NCBI RefSeq assembly: GCF_017743935.1
Contig: NZ_JAGHRE010000006.1
Coordinates: forward strand, 62,001-126,000
DNA from: Tropicibacter sp. R16_0
Lineage (GTDB): Bacteria; Pseudomonadota; Alphaproteobacteria; Rhodobacterales; Rhodobacteraceae
DNA length: 64,000 nt
Direction: 5' to 3'
How positions within the stretch are numbered: position 1 is the stretch's first letter; every line of letters starts with the position of its first letter. Under the pieces are notes generated by a model. That model saw only the letters and a list, made by a program, of their open reading frames with translations. It was not told where the DNA came from and did no database searches. Positions 7,588-22,500 of this stretch are shown here, piece by piece. The position numbers and the translations under genes were made by a program.

Positions 7588-10500
7588 TTATTTTTTGCGC
7601 CCATTTCCGTTCCCGTTTCCGTTTCCGTTTCCAGAATTGATCGTGGAAGCAGCACCAATAGCAAATGTTCCAGGAGCCAGTTGCGTACCGTCCGGCAATA
7701 CTTCCCACACAGGTGCAATCGAGCCATCATCCTCCATCACGGTAAAGGCATCCGACCGAATGCGTGTCGTTTCTTCGATGCTGTCGGGCAAGCTGCCCTG
7801 ATCCAAAGTGATGAGGTCTAGGCTTCTGGCCAACCGAATCTCAGAAATTGTTGCCTGGATCGCTACCGGATTTGACCCGGGTCTGGGTTTGTCCGGACCA
7901 CCGGTATTGCGCTGCCAGTCATCATCCTGCTGTAACACCATACCAATTTCACCGGCCGGTTCACCGTTCCGGGCAGGATCAGTACCTTCATCCCCAGCTC
8001 GCGTCTGGTCCGCACCCGAGGCCTTGGACAGATCGTACCAAAACTGAATGGAGGCCGGGCTAAGCAACCGGTTGATTGTCGGTGCGCCCTGTTGATTGAA
8101 GGGCACAATAAAGGTGTCGAAATTGCCTGTGTGGTCGAACAGTCTGTCACCTTTTTGATTTGCAATCAAAATATCCCGTCCTGCGCCACCAAACACCCAG
8201 TCAGCGTATGATCCATCGGTATCTTCGGCATCGTTGGTACGCGGATCATCATCGGCGTTAATCAGGTCGAGCCCATATCCTCCCATCATGTAGTCACGCC
8301 CTGTTCCGCCAACGATCCAGTCATTCCCGAGATCGCCAAAGATCCGATCATCGCCATCCGTTGGCGCACCTGTTTCACCGTCGACCGGAATGCCCTGTGG
8401 CCCACCGTCAAATGGAGCAAAATCCAGAAGGAAGGGCACATCAATTCCATCAACCGAGTAACTAATACGCGCTTGCGCTGCATTTAGGTCATATGCGGCG
8501 AACTTGAGCGGACGATCGGGGTCCGTGTCAAAGCCCAACATTCCACCAGCATTACCTGGTAGGTCGAAACCACTCAGATAAAGCACTCCGTTCACTGCAG
8601 CACCCATAAGCGGCAGCGCCTCAGCGCCTGAGATCGCATCATCTCCTGCACCGCCGTGCAAGAAGTCATTGCCAAGTCCACCGTAGATCACGTCGTCGGC
8701 AAAATCCGGATCCGAGGCCCATAGCGGCTGGTCGCCAACTGGATCATCCGGATTGAACGGCGTCAGGTTAACTGATTTCAGCAATTCACCGTCTTCATAG
8801 ATGGTTACGCCGCCGATCTGACCTTGGATGCTGATCGAAACATCCGTTGCCGTTAGCGGGTCTACTCCGTACAGAGTTTCACCCAATCCAACCAGATTTC
8901 GGCTCGTGAAAATGCGACCGTCATCGCCCAGAACACCATCCTGACCTGTTCCACCAGAGATCCAGTCGTGTCCCCAGCCACCGATCAGGTCATCATTCTG
9001 AGCGTCTCCGAACAGAATGTCGTTGCCGGTCATGCCGTACGCAAAATCATCGCCACCTTCACCGTGAATTTCATCTGCGGCACCTTGATCCGCTGCAGCT
9101 CGTACCGGATCGAAGTCCGCTCCACCCGCGGTGTAATCAAGAAGTTCGGTTGCCCGAACGGCGATTTTCAGACCGGAAACCCCGGTATAGCTGTCATATG
9201 CAAAGCTCAGCGGAGTGCCATCTGCAGCTTGCAACCTGTAAATGTTGCCGTTGTCCCCAAGGATGGTGTCCGCGTCTCTTGCATGAATCTCACCCAGTGG
9301 ATCATCGTTGAACAGGCTCGCACCATCCGCCAGCAATGTCTCATCTCCGAAATCATTGCGGCCAATTCGCGTACCAGCACCACCAAAGATCAGATCTGAA
9401 CCGTCACCGCGGCGCGAACTCTCGGTGATGCCAAATAGGGATGATGTACCACCGACGATGTCGTCCTGACCAAGGTTGCCAAAGATAACGTCAGACCCGC
9501 TGTTACCCTCGATATAGTCGTCGCCATCAGTTGATGCTTCGCTTGAGGCCACAACTACGAGCGTCCCGTCTTCAGCTCGATAGGCATCCACCAAAACGTC
9601 ACCAATGCTACCATCACCTTGAATGGTATCATTGCCCAGTTGCCCGAAAATGACATCGTTGTGCCCACCACCTGCGATTTGGTCGTTTCCGGCATCAACG
9701 TCCAGGAACTCAATTCCAATACCGCCGACACCTTCGCCTAGGAAGGTCGCCCACGATGGCTCTCCTGGTACGCTCCAAGCCGGATCAGCTTGATTGGTTT
9801 CGGTGATCTTCACTTCGCCGTCGCGTCCAGGTGCGATCGTCGGATCATAGATTTCACCGTCGGAAAGAGTGCGGAACCGAGCCCAGACAGAACTGCCCAG
9901 ATCTCCTCGCCGATCCAGCGATACATTGTCTCCCAGAACAAGATCACGATCGAAACCACCGTCCAACGAGTCATTCCCGCTACCGCCGACAACAATGTCA
10001 TCACCGGACTGACCGAAAATTCGATCATCAAACGCAAACGTCGTTTCGATTGTTTCGGCAAGCACCAGTACATTCCCGAGCAGCTGCACACGCGCTGCAT
10101 CGCCAAGTGCCAGATCATCGCCCTGACCGCCAAAGATTGTGTCGGCCCCAAAGCCACCAATCTGAACATCCGCACCATCGCCAGAGATCAATTCGTCCCC
10201 ATCGCCAATGCCCGGCAAAGCGGTTTCGATTACGACGCCGGATGCGGTTACCAACACGGTACCATGATCACCCAGATCAATGTCGTCTTGATCTCCGCTA
10301 CTAATGAAATCGGTGCCAGTACCACCGATATTGATATCGCGATCATTGCCGCTGACGATGGTGTCGTTGCCCGAAACATCATTGTGCTGACTGCTCACCG
10401 AAACGGACGAGGCAGAAATTGTGACAATACCCAGATCACCAAGGTTCAGGTCGTCCCCGTCAGAAGTGATCAGCTGATCGCCGCCTGCGCCACCAAGGAC

Positions 10501-13500
10501 GGTGTCTCCATTTATACCACCCAGCACAGTATCATTGCCACCGATGACACCGTCCAGAGTTTGAACGACGGTTTCAGTGGGATTGAACGCTACTTGACCA
10601 CCATCGCCGATGAAAATGTTCTGACCGGAAACAGAAACCAACTGATCACCGCCCCCTCCGCCGAATACAACGTCATCATCGCTACCCGCGAAAACGGTAT
10701 CATCGCCGGATACATCAACATTTTGGGTTCGAGCGATCTGAACCTGATCGTTTGAGAGCAGTGGATCAACACCAGGACCCTGGACGATTTCACCAAAGTC
10801 GCCGAAGATGAAGTCTTTACCAACATTGCCAAACAGTTCATCTGAACCAGCTTGGGACAGATCGTCGCCCGCAACTTCGGTTTGTCCTTCGTTCTCCCAG
10901 GTAATGGTTGCGATACGGGCTTCCAGATCAAGATTGATCCCATTGTCCCCGTAAAGGATATCAACACCACCGTTGCCGACCAGCGTGTCGTCCCCAGAGC
11001 CCCCGGCCAGCTTGTCACCGCTGATGCCGCCAACGATGCTGTCATTTCCAGCACCGCCGTAAACGATAAGAGTGTCCGTTGGGCCATTTGCAACGATCGT
11101 GTCATTGCCAGCCTGAACACCCGCGCGTCCAAATCCTGGGTTGATTGCAGTGCTTTCGTCAGAATACCGCTCACCGCTCGCCGTCGTATCACCGAACACC
11201 ACCAATGGTGCAGCGAGCGTCGCAACCAGTTGCCCAAAGCGGTCAAACTTCTGTTCCGTTGTGCCGCGATCCGTGATCGTGATTTGATCGTTACCGCCGC
11301 CACCGTGGACAGCAGTAATAGACCCGTCCTGGGTTGTAGCGACGTCAAAGGTATCGTCGCCACTGCCGAGTAGAACTTCCACCGCTTCAAGGGAACCGTA
11401 ATCGATCCCTTCCGCACCCATGCCAAGCCCGTACACGTTGATCATGTCCGAAGTCGAAGCACTTCTAAGTCCGCCTGTGCTGTTGAGCGAATTGCCATCG
11501 TCGAAGATGGTCAATCGATCGACCGTAAACGCTTCATCAACAAAGAAGTTGGCTGACGCCCGTGTGATGGCATAGCTGCTGGTTGCATCCGGCAATTCCG
11601 AATTCGCTTCGGTACCCGAAGGCCGTTCCAGAACCAGTGAAGCAATTCCGCTGTCTTCTGAGATTTCAGCAATACGCCAGAACCGTCGCAATCCGGGACC
11701 TGCCGAAATCTCAATCGTCAAGCCAACCAGATCAGAGATTTCGTCAACACCGTCCGTTGCATTGATGTAGTCATACAGTTCGCTCGCCGGAACCGTCATC
11801 GCATCGAAAACAACACTCAAGCTGCCATCAAAGGATAGAACAGACCCCGTGGACGCCAGATCGCTGGTTTCACCGGGCAACATAACCGGTTCACCCAAAC
11901 CGGTGATTGAACCATCTCCGCCAAATCCATCTAGAATAAGGCGTCCTTGGATCGCAGCAACCGTGTGCGGCCCTTCCCCTTGGAACATCTGCTTGTCAGC
12001 GCCTTCTACACCGGCATAGTCCCCACCGATTTCAAAGTTGTCGCTGCCCAGGCCGCCGTACAGTCGTGTTTCCGTCACCGAAGTTCCGGTGGACGTCACG
12101 AAGAAGGTGTCGTCGCCCTCTGCGCCATCCACTTCGAGAATTTCAATTTCGTCATAAGTAATTTCGCGACCAGCACCTGTGACCTTGGTCGCCGTGATCA
12201 GGTATTCATCGCTGAACTCGGTCCCAATCAATCGCAACGTGTCTATGCCGGCACCGCCGTTCACATTCACGGTGGCATTCGACACATATTCAACCGTGTC
12301 AAATCCTTCGCCGGCATCCACATCCGATTCAAAGGACCCTTCTTCAGCAAATGACCGCACGACGAACAGATCATCATCGTCACCACCGCGAAGCGTCAGT
12401 TCAGCGGTATTCCGGAAGACGACAAAAACATCTTCTCCCTTCTCGCCTTCAATTACGGTTGCAAAGCTTATTCCGTTGGACAAAAAGCCGCGCGTCGTTG
12501 CAATGGTTTCAAATTCGTCCGTAGCAGCAACATTGGCTGCAGCGTCGCGTTCGCTCTTGAAGATTTGCCCCACCTGCGAAGTATCAGAACCCTCGCCCAG
12601 ACGGATGGTTGTTTCCGTCCAGTTATCATCCACCGTGACGGTGTCATCACCGTCCAGGGTTTCCAGAACCAGGTGGTCAAGCGCTTTACCGTAGTTAACC
12701 CGTTCAACATTATCATTTGCGCGAAGCGCCGCTGCAAAAGCGGTGCCGTTGGGTACGGTGTCTTCGGCTGCGCGCAACAAGAAGTTGTCGCCCGCGTCCA
12801 CCAGATCAAGACCATAGATTGTCAACAGATCGCTTGTGGCAACCCCATCGCTGACGACATCGATCAGGTAGTTCGACCCCTGATCAGAGATGGTCACAAA
12901 TACTTCGTCGTCTCCCGCCTGACCTTCGACACGCAGGCTGTCACCTGTTTGCTGGGTTTGCAGACGCAACACTGTGATCACATCGTTCGAAGCCCCGCCA
13001 TACACAGTCGCCGCGCCAGTGAACTCTGGACTATCGAGAGTGATCGAGTCCTCGTCGTCACCTGTTTGTACACTGATCACCGGCGCAGCAATGGAGCCTG
13101 CCAATAGAACCGTAGCACCATTGCCCGGATCTGCATCTTCGGACGGAAGGTCAGCGCCAACGAAAACCGAGACACCAGCATCAAGACGTCCGCCATCCGC
13201 AAGTGCAAGATCATCACCAGCAACAACAAATATGTCCGTTCCGGCTTGAATCCGGGTCGCCGGGTCCAGAAGCAGATCGTCGCCAGTCCCCGCATTGTCG
13301 CGGACCTGAACCGACGCAACTCCATTTTGAGCTGTTACCGTCCCCGGGCGCAATGGCCCCGAAACTTCGACCAGATAGACGTTGTTGGTTGCCTCAATCA
13401 AATTGAGGTAGGCGCTTCCTGTGTTGGAATCGATTTCCAGTGGATTCGCTGCCGTCCCGATGGAGTTACCCGCTGAAAGAGTGAGATTGGTTGCTTCGAT

Positions 13501-16500
13501 ATCTGTACCGCCATCCACATCAGCATCCAAAATGGATCCCGTGTCAGATACAACGGACACATCACCTGTTGTTCGCAACAGTGAGACGGTCACATTCTGT
13601 GGGGCCAGTACTTCGATCAAACCGGCCGCGGCATCAACAACGCTACCGTCAACCATCGAAATAGCGCCCTGACCGTCGCTTGTCGGATAACCTACCTGAT
13701 TTCGCTGCGCGTCAGCCGTCATTCGAACCCCACGTGCACCGTTATTTACGGTAACCAGAGCACCTGCTCCAACGGCGATATCCAAACCGGCTTCTAGGTC
13801 GATACCACCTTCAACTGTCAAGATGCGCGACAGCGCAGACAGTGCCAGTGTCCCAGAAGCATGCAGGAGGATCGGAGCATCTGTTCCTGTCACCTCAACC
13901 GTTTCGTCCACAGTGATGTTTCCAATGGAAGCAACGTCCACTTCTTCAACTGCCAACAAGCCATTCAAGATTGCCGAAGAACCACCAATCCGCAGATTCC
14001 CAACATTCGCTATCCAAATACCTCCAGTCCGGGCTTCTGCTTCGAGGTTCCCGAGCTGAGTGTTCAACGCGTTGCTGTTCTCACCGATATGAGTGGCATG
14101 CAAAGCTGCCCCGGACGCATCGATGTTCGACAGACTGCCATTTACGTCAATAATCGCACCGGACGCCGACACCGTTACCACGCCGAACATCGCTGTAATC
14201 AAGCCAAGCCGTGCGTTCCCGGTGACGACCAAGTTCACATTTCCGGTCTCTGACGTGATTTGATCAAGCAGCTGCGCCTCAGTCAGGTTCGCAATACTGA
14301 TGTGGCTACCCGCAGTAGCCGACAGTGAATCACTGACCAGTGTCTCCAGGAAACCGTCCGCGGCGCCGTTTTGCGCGCCAATCCGATCACTCGCGGAAAG
14401 ATGCAAAACCGGTGTCTGTATGTTGAGCACCGCATCATCCAACCCGTCCAGGATGCTGCCCGACAGAGCCGTCAAAGTGGCGCTGTTCTTAGCAAAAACA
14501 AAATCCAACCGCATATCACCGGTGGTTTCCGTCAACCAGATATTGTCGGCTCTCGCCGTAAGCAGGCCGGTTCCAACCAAATTGGTTTTGAGGGCATCGC
14601 TTACGGTACCAATATTGTTCCCGTCAGCCGCTTCCAGGATAATTCCATCGCCTTGGACCAGCCCTGTGCCCACAGCATAAATTGCGCCATCGCCTTTGAT
14701 CCGCAACGCTTCGCCTGCAACCACCGACTCTACATTGATGTCGACTTCGGAGCCCAAGAAGACCTTGTCAGTCGCATCGACAGTGACAGTGCCTCCTTTG
14801 AGTTCAATGTCGACATCTTCTCTCAAACTGACGACGAGTGTCACGGCAGGAACCACCGAGTCATTGCTCAACTCGTTGCCGTTGATGTCCAGGAACGTCA
14901 GGTCGTCGCGTTCAGCGGACGCCAAAGCAATTTTACCCGCCTCGCTGATTGTTCCAATGTTCGTCAGGTCAATTACAACTTCACCTTCGCTGATGCCGAC
15001 ATTGCCGTCTTGAGCAACCAGAGAAATCGATTGTCCGATGACATTGGGTTCTTCTTCTGCAGCTGTAGTGTCAGTTACCGTCTTGAGGACGATGGATTTA
15101 GTGATCGAGTTCTTGAGCTCACTATCCGTCCACGTTGCGCCTTCCGTAAGGTTCTGCCGCAGCGGATCGTTTGACGCCAATACGAAAGAGTAATCTGGAT
15201 TGTAGAGTTGATCATCTGCGGACAAGGCCAATTCCGTCTCGATATCGGCCAATTCAGACGCTTCCTGAGCTTCAAGAGCGTCAATCTCAGCTGTGGTCAG
15301 CCCCGCATCCAGAAGTTGCTGCACCTTGTCTGCGCTGAACTCGTAACTTCCCTGGTCAAACACATCGGTCGAGTACCGGGCGATCTGATGCTCGCTTAGG
15401 ATTGTGAACTGTGGAGAACCAGATGGTGTTAGTCCCGAAGAATCGAGAGCGATAAATCCAATACCTGCAACGGCATCGTCGCTGGATGTTGCCAACTTGA
15501 TTATCTGGTCCGTCACGCGATGAACGTAGTACGTTTCACCCTCAACAAGCCCGAAGTCGGGAGCCCCTCCTCCACTATAGATCACGGCGTCACCACTCAG
15601 GAGCTGGTGTGCCGAGGAGAAGGAAAGAGTGCTGTCAATTCTGGTAAGTGTTCCACCGGTCGTCGTCGGATCGTCAACAGCGGTTGTGACAGCAGCCACG
15701 AAATTGTTTCCGTTCAGAGCATCGGCGCGAGACGCTGTCAACTTAAAGGAAACGTCGTCAATCACGTGAACGTAATATGTGGTCGCGTCGGAAAGGTCAC
15801 CAACCGGTGATGAGCCCGCGACATCATCATAACGCAGGCGGTCCCCGTCCTGCAGCTTGTGGCCGCCGGCAAAGACAAAGGTTTCACCGTCGCCCAAAAC
15901 GTTCGCTTCGCTGATCGCGTAAGGCGTGAACTCCGCGTTGTCGATGGCGGCGGACACGTTCGTAATATCGATCGAACGGCGCGCGTTTGTTCCAAGGTCA
16001 ACCAGGTTCGTTCCGGCAAGTGCATCGGCACGGGTATCGGCCAGCGAAATTGTGGTGCTGTTTACAACATGGACATAGTAATCTGTCCCATCCTGAACCC
16101 CAGACACCCCAGCCGGACCAGATGCAAGACGATAAGTTACCGCTTCGCCCGTCACAAACCCATGTTCATAGCCCAGGTCAATCTGTTCAGCACTTGTATC
16201 CAGTGTTTCAGGAGCAGGCGTGAACAAACCAACGCCCATGCGGAACTTGGTGACAGCGTCAGTACCCGAAGGTGCCAGCGCTACATCAGCGGTGCCTGAC
16301 AAGGCAGCACTTCGCGTGGACGCGAATCCAATCGTCGTATCGTTCTGAACAACCACGTAGTAAACTGTGTCAGCGTTCAGGCCGACGGTTCCTTCGCCAC
16401 CAGACAAAGCAACGCGTACAGCTTCACCGCTGGACAGGTTATGCTCCAGACCAAGGTCAACCGTGTCTCCCTGGATGTCTGCGACTGCAAACTCATAGCT

Positions 16501-19500
16501 GGCCTGAGCCTGCCGCAGATTCCGAGCTTCGCTCCAGTAACGTGAATAGGCAAAGTTCTTGCTGGCTTCATAAGCGATGATGGTGTTTTGACCGGAAACC
16601 GAGAATTCGTCGGCGACCACATCCAACAAGTCCATATCATTCCAGAGGTCTGTCAGGGTCGAAATCGCCCTTTCATCGCGCTGCTGAGCCGAGTTTTGGT
16701 CGCGGATACCGCCATCCGACACGATTGTGACATCGCCGCCCGCCCGCACAGTGATAAGGCCAAGATCACCGTCAATTTCTTCGACGTGAACACCACCCGA
16801 GGCAATCGCGACAAGGCCGTCATCCGCCTGGAAATCTTCACCGGTATCGATCAGCAATCGGTTCCCCACCGTACCGATGCGGCCCGAGTTTGAAACGATC
16901 TCGACACGTCCACCCTTAACGACGTTGCCCAAAGACTCGTTTCCAATGAAATTCACATCTCCCTCTGCCGTGATGAAAACATCTCCGTTGGATGCAACGG
17001 CTCTTTCGACATCGACCTTTGTATTCGAAACAAAGTTGATGTCCCCGCTTCCAACAGTTGCTGATAGCGTCGACCCGGTGAACGACACATTGAGCGGACG
17101 CTCGTTTCCAACGCCATTTGCAGCGTTCGTCGTCAGGTTACGGGCAGTGATGAGTGCGGCTTCGTTGATCTGTTCGATTTCACCCGCAGTGGATGTAAGC
17201 GATACATCCCCGCTTGCATTGGTAATGTTCGACGCGATGCGAATATCGCCGCCCGAAGTTACATTGATGTCACCAGTCTCGTAGCCGGAGAACTCGATGT
17301 TAACGTCATAGTCGGCTTTCACAGAATGCCGGAAGTAGTCCGAATATCCGCTCTGGAACACGAAGTAGTACGTGTATGTGGTTTTCGAGAAGACCCACCA
17401 GCCGGTTGTTTTCTTGGTCGTATAGTTACCAATCTGACGCTCGGGTGAATCCACGCTTGCCGTGTAGCCGAACTCATATCCTGCAGGCACAGCCGTCAGG
17501 TCATCGCCACGTGAATCGTTCGACCGAATATCGGCTATCGTCGCAACGATCTCGCCGTCAGGTGACAGCGGTCTCGGGTCAGACGGTGACACCGAGATGT
17601 TGTCAGGATTTCCGCTGGGAGGTGTATTGATGAATCCCAGGTAAGTCGAACGCTCCCAGGACTTCGTGGTCGTCACGGTGCGATCCTGGCCTCGGTTCCA
17701 ACGATAGATCTGACCATCGGAAATATCATACGTCGTACTGCGACCACTGGTCTGTGTCGTCGTGGTGTGTCCGTCAGCTTCGACCCGCTTAAAGATCGTG
17801 TTGCCTATGCGGGTAAAGGTCGTCTTCGTCGGAGCCCCGCCGGCGTCAAGCTTGGAAACATCCTGAATGACAATCTCACCCTCGATACCGTCCGCGCCAC
17901 CAGTATCAAGGTTGTTGAGACGCATGGCGTAGTTGGTTTGGTTATCAATTGAAATGCGACCAAAGCCGTCAACCGCTCGAATAGTTCCCTGATTGTTTGC
18001 GCCGTTGCTGTCCCCTGTGGAAAGCATATGACCAAAGAGAGAGATGTAGCCACCTGAAAGAGCGACGTTGTTTACGACAATCTCGCGCTCCTGTGCATCC
18101 CAAACCGCCGTGATGGTTGTGTCGTCGACAAGCGACCCTGCATCCAGTCGCAGAACACCATCTTCGTCCAAAGTCGGTTCCAGAACGAGATCGGTATAGC
18201 GGAACCGGGCTTTATTGGCGGCAGAGTCATAAGTACTTTGCGCGGAAGCAATTGTAGCATTGAGCGATGTTCCAAGCGTCAATGTCCGATCCGGGCGACC
18301 GCTTTGAATTGTTCCGTTGATGTTCAGGAACTCGGCATTGATGAAAACGTTGCCGCCTGCCGAAATCGAACCACCGGATTTGGTGCCGGAAACCGTCGGC
18401 GTGGCAACGTTGACAGCGCGGTTCGCGGACAGATCGCCCAAAGCGTCAGTTTCAGCCGCGTTCCATTCGGTGAACCACTGGCCGCGTGGATCGCCGCCGA
18501 TATGAGTGACACCGGTTTCAGTCAAGACAAAGTCCTGTCCGGCGTTGATATCGATGTTCGCGGCAATCAACTCGCCAGTGACATAGATGCTCCCTTCAAG
18601 GTTGGTCAGGAACAAGTCACCCGTCAGGACATCAATCGTTCCGGCGATATTGATCGACGGAGGCAAGGCATTCGCGAATTCTGACTGCGCCGCAAAGGCA
18701 GGCTCAAATGTCGAAATGACCGAGATACTTGGCGTTGCTGACGTTGCATCAGTCTCGATGGTACCGAAAGACGCAGTGCGACTGTTGTTAATCTGATTGA
18801 TCTCGGCGTTCGATGTTACGCTTACGCCATTGAAGAAGAGCTTACCGCCCTCCTCCGTCGGAATTGTCAGATCTCCGATCTGCAGATAGTACGGGCTGTC
18901 GTTGACAACGCTGATCTCGGCGTCACCTGGCGCAGATATATTACCACTGCCATAGAACTCATCGGCTTTTACAACCACGTTGCCAACTCGTGCAGTAATC
19001 GAGTCGATCACAATTACGGCGACATCCAATCCTTCAAGGATTGCACCATCTGATCCCAAGAGCCCCAAGCTCTGTGCCTGCCGCTCAAGGTTGGAGATCT
19101 GCTGCTCAAGACTTGCCGATACAACTGGATCTCCGGCATTGGACGTCAATTGGCTTCTCAGTTCCGCCACGCGCGCGGCCAGATTGGCGCCCACATTCTG
19201 ACGTTCCAGCCTTGGGATATCGACACCCTCTGAAATCAACGGCAGACCGCTGTTCGGATCATTTGCGATCTGGAAGGGATAAGGATCGCCATTCTGAAGC
19301 GTAAAGAGGCCAACGGAATGGGAGTTTCCTGTGAAACCGGTGCTGATCAGATCCAGAACCTCAGGCGTACTCACTGACGGGTCGGAGTTTTCCTTTGCGA
19401 GTTGCAGCGTACCTGCAACTGTATCGACATTGACTGCGAAATAGACGCTACCATCTACCAGGAACCCCTGACTGGTTGTTTCCAGCGGATCGCCTCCGTT

Positions 19501-22500
19501 GGTTCGGTAAACGACTTCGGCCCCTTCGGTTACGCCGTTCGGAACCCCGCCTGCAAAGGTGATTGTATTGGTATCAAAATCGATAGCAGAAGAAGGATCG
19601 AACGTTTTGGGAGGCTGGAAACCCGAGTTAGTCGGGATGCCTACGAATTCGTCGATCGTGATAAATTGCGTATTCTGAATACCTGCTGCGAGAACACCAT
19701 CGTTCTGCACCTCGGCAACACTGCTCTTGTTCGACGATCCATCCTTGATATCAAAGGACACTTCCTCGGCTCCGACCAACGAACCAAGACCGTTCACGAT
19801 GTCTTCACCGAGCTGCCGATACAGGTCTTTGCCAACGCCTTGGCCAAACGGGTTCAAGGTTCCGGCGACTGCTTCGACTTCGACGTCTCCGACGCTGCGA
19901 AGCGCACCGGTTCCGCTGACCAACACCTTGTTGACTGTGTTTGTGTATGCGTCGGCATCCGGATCGGTTTGAACGGGGAATGCTGTCTTGTTCCAAAGAT
20001 CTGTGCGCGCAGTGGCAATCAGCGAATTTGCCGTTCCACTGGCACTCCGCCCCGCACTGACAGTTACCTTCTCATCAGAGCGCACTTCGCCATTCACGGT
20101 GATCAGATGATCCGCTTCAACCCGAGATACAGAAGCGCCTTGTGCAGCGCCAGCAAGGCCGTAGGTTTTCGAGTTCGCCGAGCTGGACACATCCGTGGTC
20201 GTATGTGCTGCGATGATGACATTTCCGGTCGAGTCAATCAGTGCACCCGCACCGATTGTGATATCTGCATCCATTGCGTCTGCGGTGGTGCCCGCCTGGA
20301 CAACTGATGTGGCCTTGGCGATGGCAATTGCGCCACCTGAATCCAACTTGGCCCGATCCCGGGCAGTTACGGCATTGGTGGACGCGATACGGACTGATCC
20401 CGGTGCAACCGAGGACCCGGCAAGGGTCAGAACGGCACCCGCGCCGATCACAACTTCGGTGTCTTTCAAAACCGTCGAGGTGCTGCGCGTTGCCGGCAGA
20501 TCGATGACGCCTCCAGACCCGGACTGAACGTTGTATCCTCCACCGATTTGATTTTTGTCACTTCGGTTGATCGCTTCGATGACGATGTCGCCCGTACTAA
20601 GAACAATCGTATTGGCGGCCACAGTTGTTGCGACGGTCGTGTTTGACGTGTTCGTCGCGTAGGCGCCTGATTTACCGGCGAGCGCTGCACTTGTGGAATC
20701 CGCTTGTCCGTCAAAGTCCGCGTCATGTGTCGACCGCAACGTCAAGCCGCCTGCCACAACAGAGGCAGCCGACAGAGTTGCTCTTGTCTGTCCGGTACTC
20801 CGTGTTTCGGCGTCAGCTGCAGCTCCTGCGATGATCCCGCCGGAACCCGACCGTGCTCTTGCGCGAACTTCATCGGATGCGGTCGCCTCCACGGCAAGTG
20901 CGCCGCCGGCATTGATGACGACACCCGTGGCAATGCTGGCGTTTGTGGTGATCGAAGAGACAGCATCTGCCGGGTTCGCCCCGGCCGCCAACAGACCAAT
21001 TGCAATACCGGTTGCTTCGGCAAACGACGTAGACGTGCTGAAAGCACTTACGTTTACACCACCGGCGGACCCGATCTGCACATTGTCAGAAATGTAGGCA
21101 TCGACAACACTGTCCGTCAGAGTATCGACATTGGTTCCGTTGATTCCAACAAGACCCCCAGCGACACCCGATGCAAATGCCTGAGCGGAACGACCCGACG
21201 TCGGCTTGGACAGGATCCCTTGTACGTTCAGGCTCCCAACTGTCAGTTGTGCACCTGAGCCTACAAATGCATCCACGTTTGCACCGGTGCGAGCGTAGGA
21301 CTTTTGAACGCCAACAGTCACGCCACCAATCGCAAACCCACCCACATCGGACAGAGCTTGTGGCGTCGCATTGGCCGAAACTGTAAGGGCTCCTGTGACG
21401 TTGGCAGTCCGGTTCGCCGCAATGTAGGCCGAGGTTGTTGGCGTCGCGCGTGCGTCCCCATCGGCGCCCGAACCGGAAACGATGCCGCCTGCAGCAGCCG
21501 TTACATCAGTTCGAGCCGTATCAAGGGAAATTGCTTCAACCGTAGCATTGCCACCCGCCAGCAATGTCCCGTCCACTGATGCAGTCGTGATCCCTTCTGA
21601 GCGCGCGTCAGCCAAGGACGCTCCAATTGCGACACCGCCAATGGCAAGACCAAAAGCATCCGCCTCAGCGGTATTATCGGACACCGCACGAACAACGATG
21701 TTGCCACCAGCATCCAGTATCGCCCCGCTTCGGATTTCCGCGCTTACAACAGCCGCAGCCCGCGCATCGGCGTCAGCACCGGATCCTGCACCGAACAGTG
21801 CGCCGGACGAACTTTCCGCTGTCGCATATGCACCCCCGCCATTCGGCGTAAAGTCACGACCCACATTGTGCAGCGTTTCGATCGTGATGTTGCCTGCGGC
21901 ATTGATCCTCGCGTTTTCACCGACATAGGTTGTAATCGTCGGCGCAACTTCTGCATTCGCCAGAGCGACGCCAATAGAGGCGGCATAAGAGCCTGCAATG
22001 CCTGTGGAAACTGCTGTGGCGTTGGCCGTTGAAAGGGTTCTGAGAGTGAAGTCACCGCCAGTTGTGATCACCGAGTTGTTGTTAACAAAAACGTTTACCG
22101 TCGGATTGACCACCGCGTTGCTGCTGACACCAAATCCGGCAATGCCGCCGACTGTCAAGGCAGCGCCCTTGGCGCTTGCCGAGCCAACGTTCGCCACTTC
22201 GAGCGTCAGCCCCTTGGGATAAGAGATCGTTCCGTCGAAACTGATGTTGACCGTGCCGCCAACACGCGCGTTTGCATCAATGACACCAACAGACGCGACG
22301 CCGATGCTGACACCGCCGCCTTCGGCGCGCGCAGTATGACGGTTCAGTACGCCGATATACAGATCTCCATTGGCGTTCTGCTCTCCAACCGACAACAGCG
22401 ATCCTGCACCGAAGCTCAAATTCACGTTGGATTGGGAAACGGCGTTAAGTTCCTTGATCATCGACAGGCCAATCGAAGCCGCCTGATCACTCTTGTCTTC

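Noticed and set aside
9790-10755. Open frame of 321 codons on the strand opposite the giant gene, with dozens of similar ones across 8-38 kb.
   Set aside because: It is the antisense shadow of Gly/Asp-rich repeats, whose codons rarely give stops on the other strand. It has no ribosome site and no family likeness.
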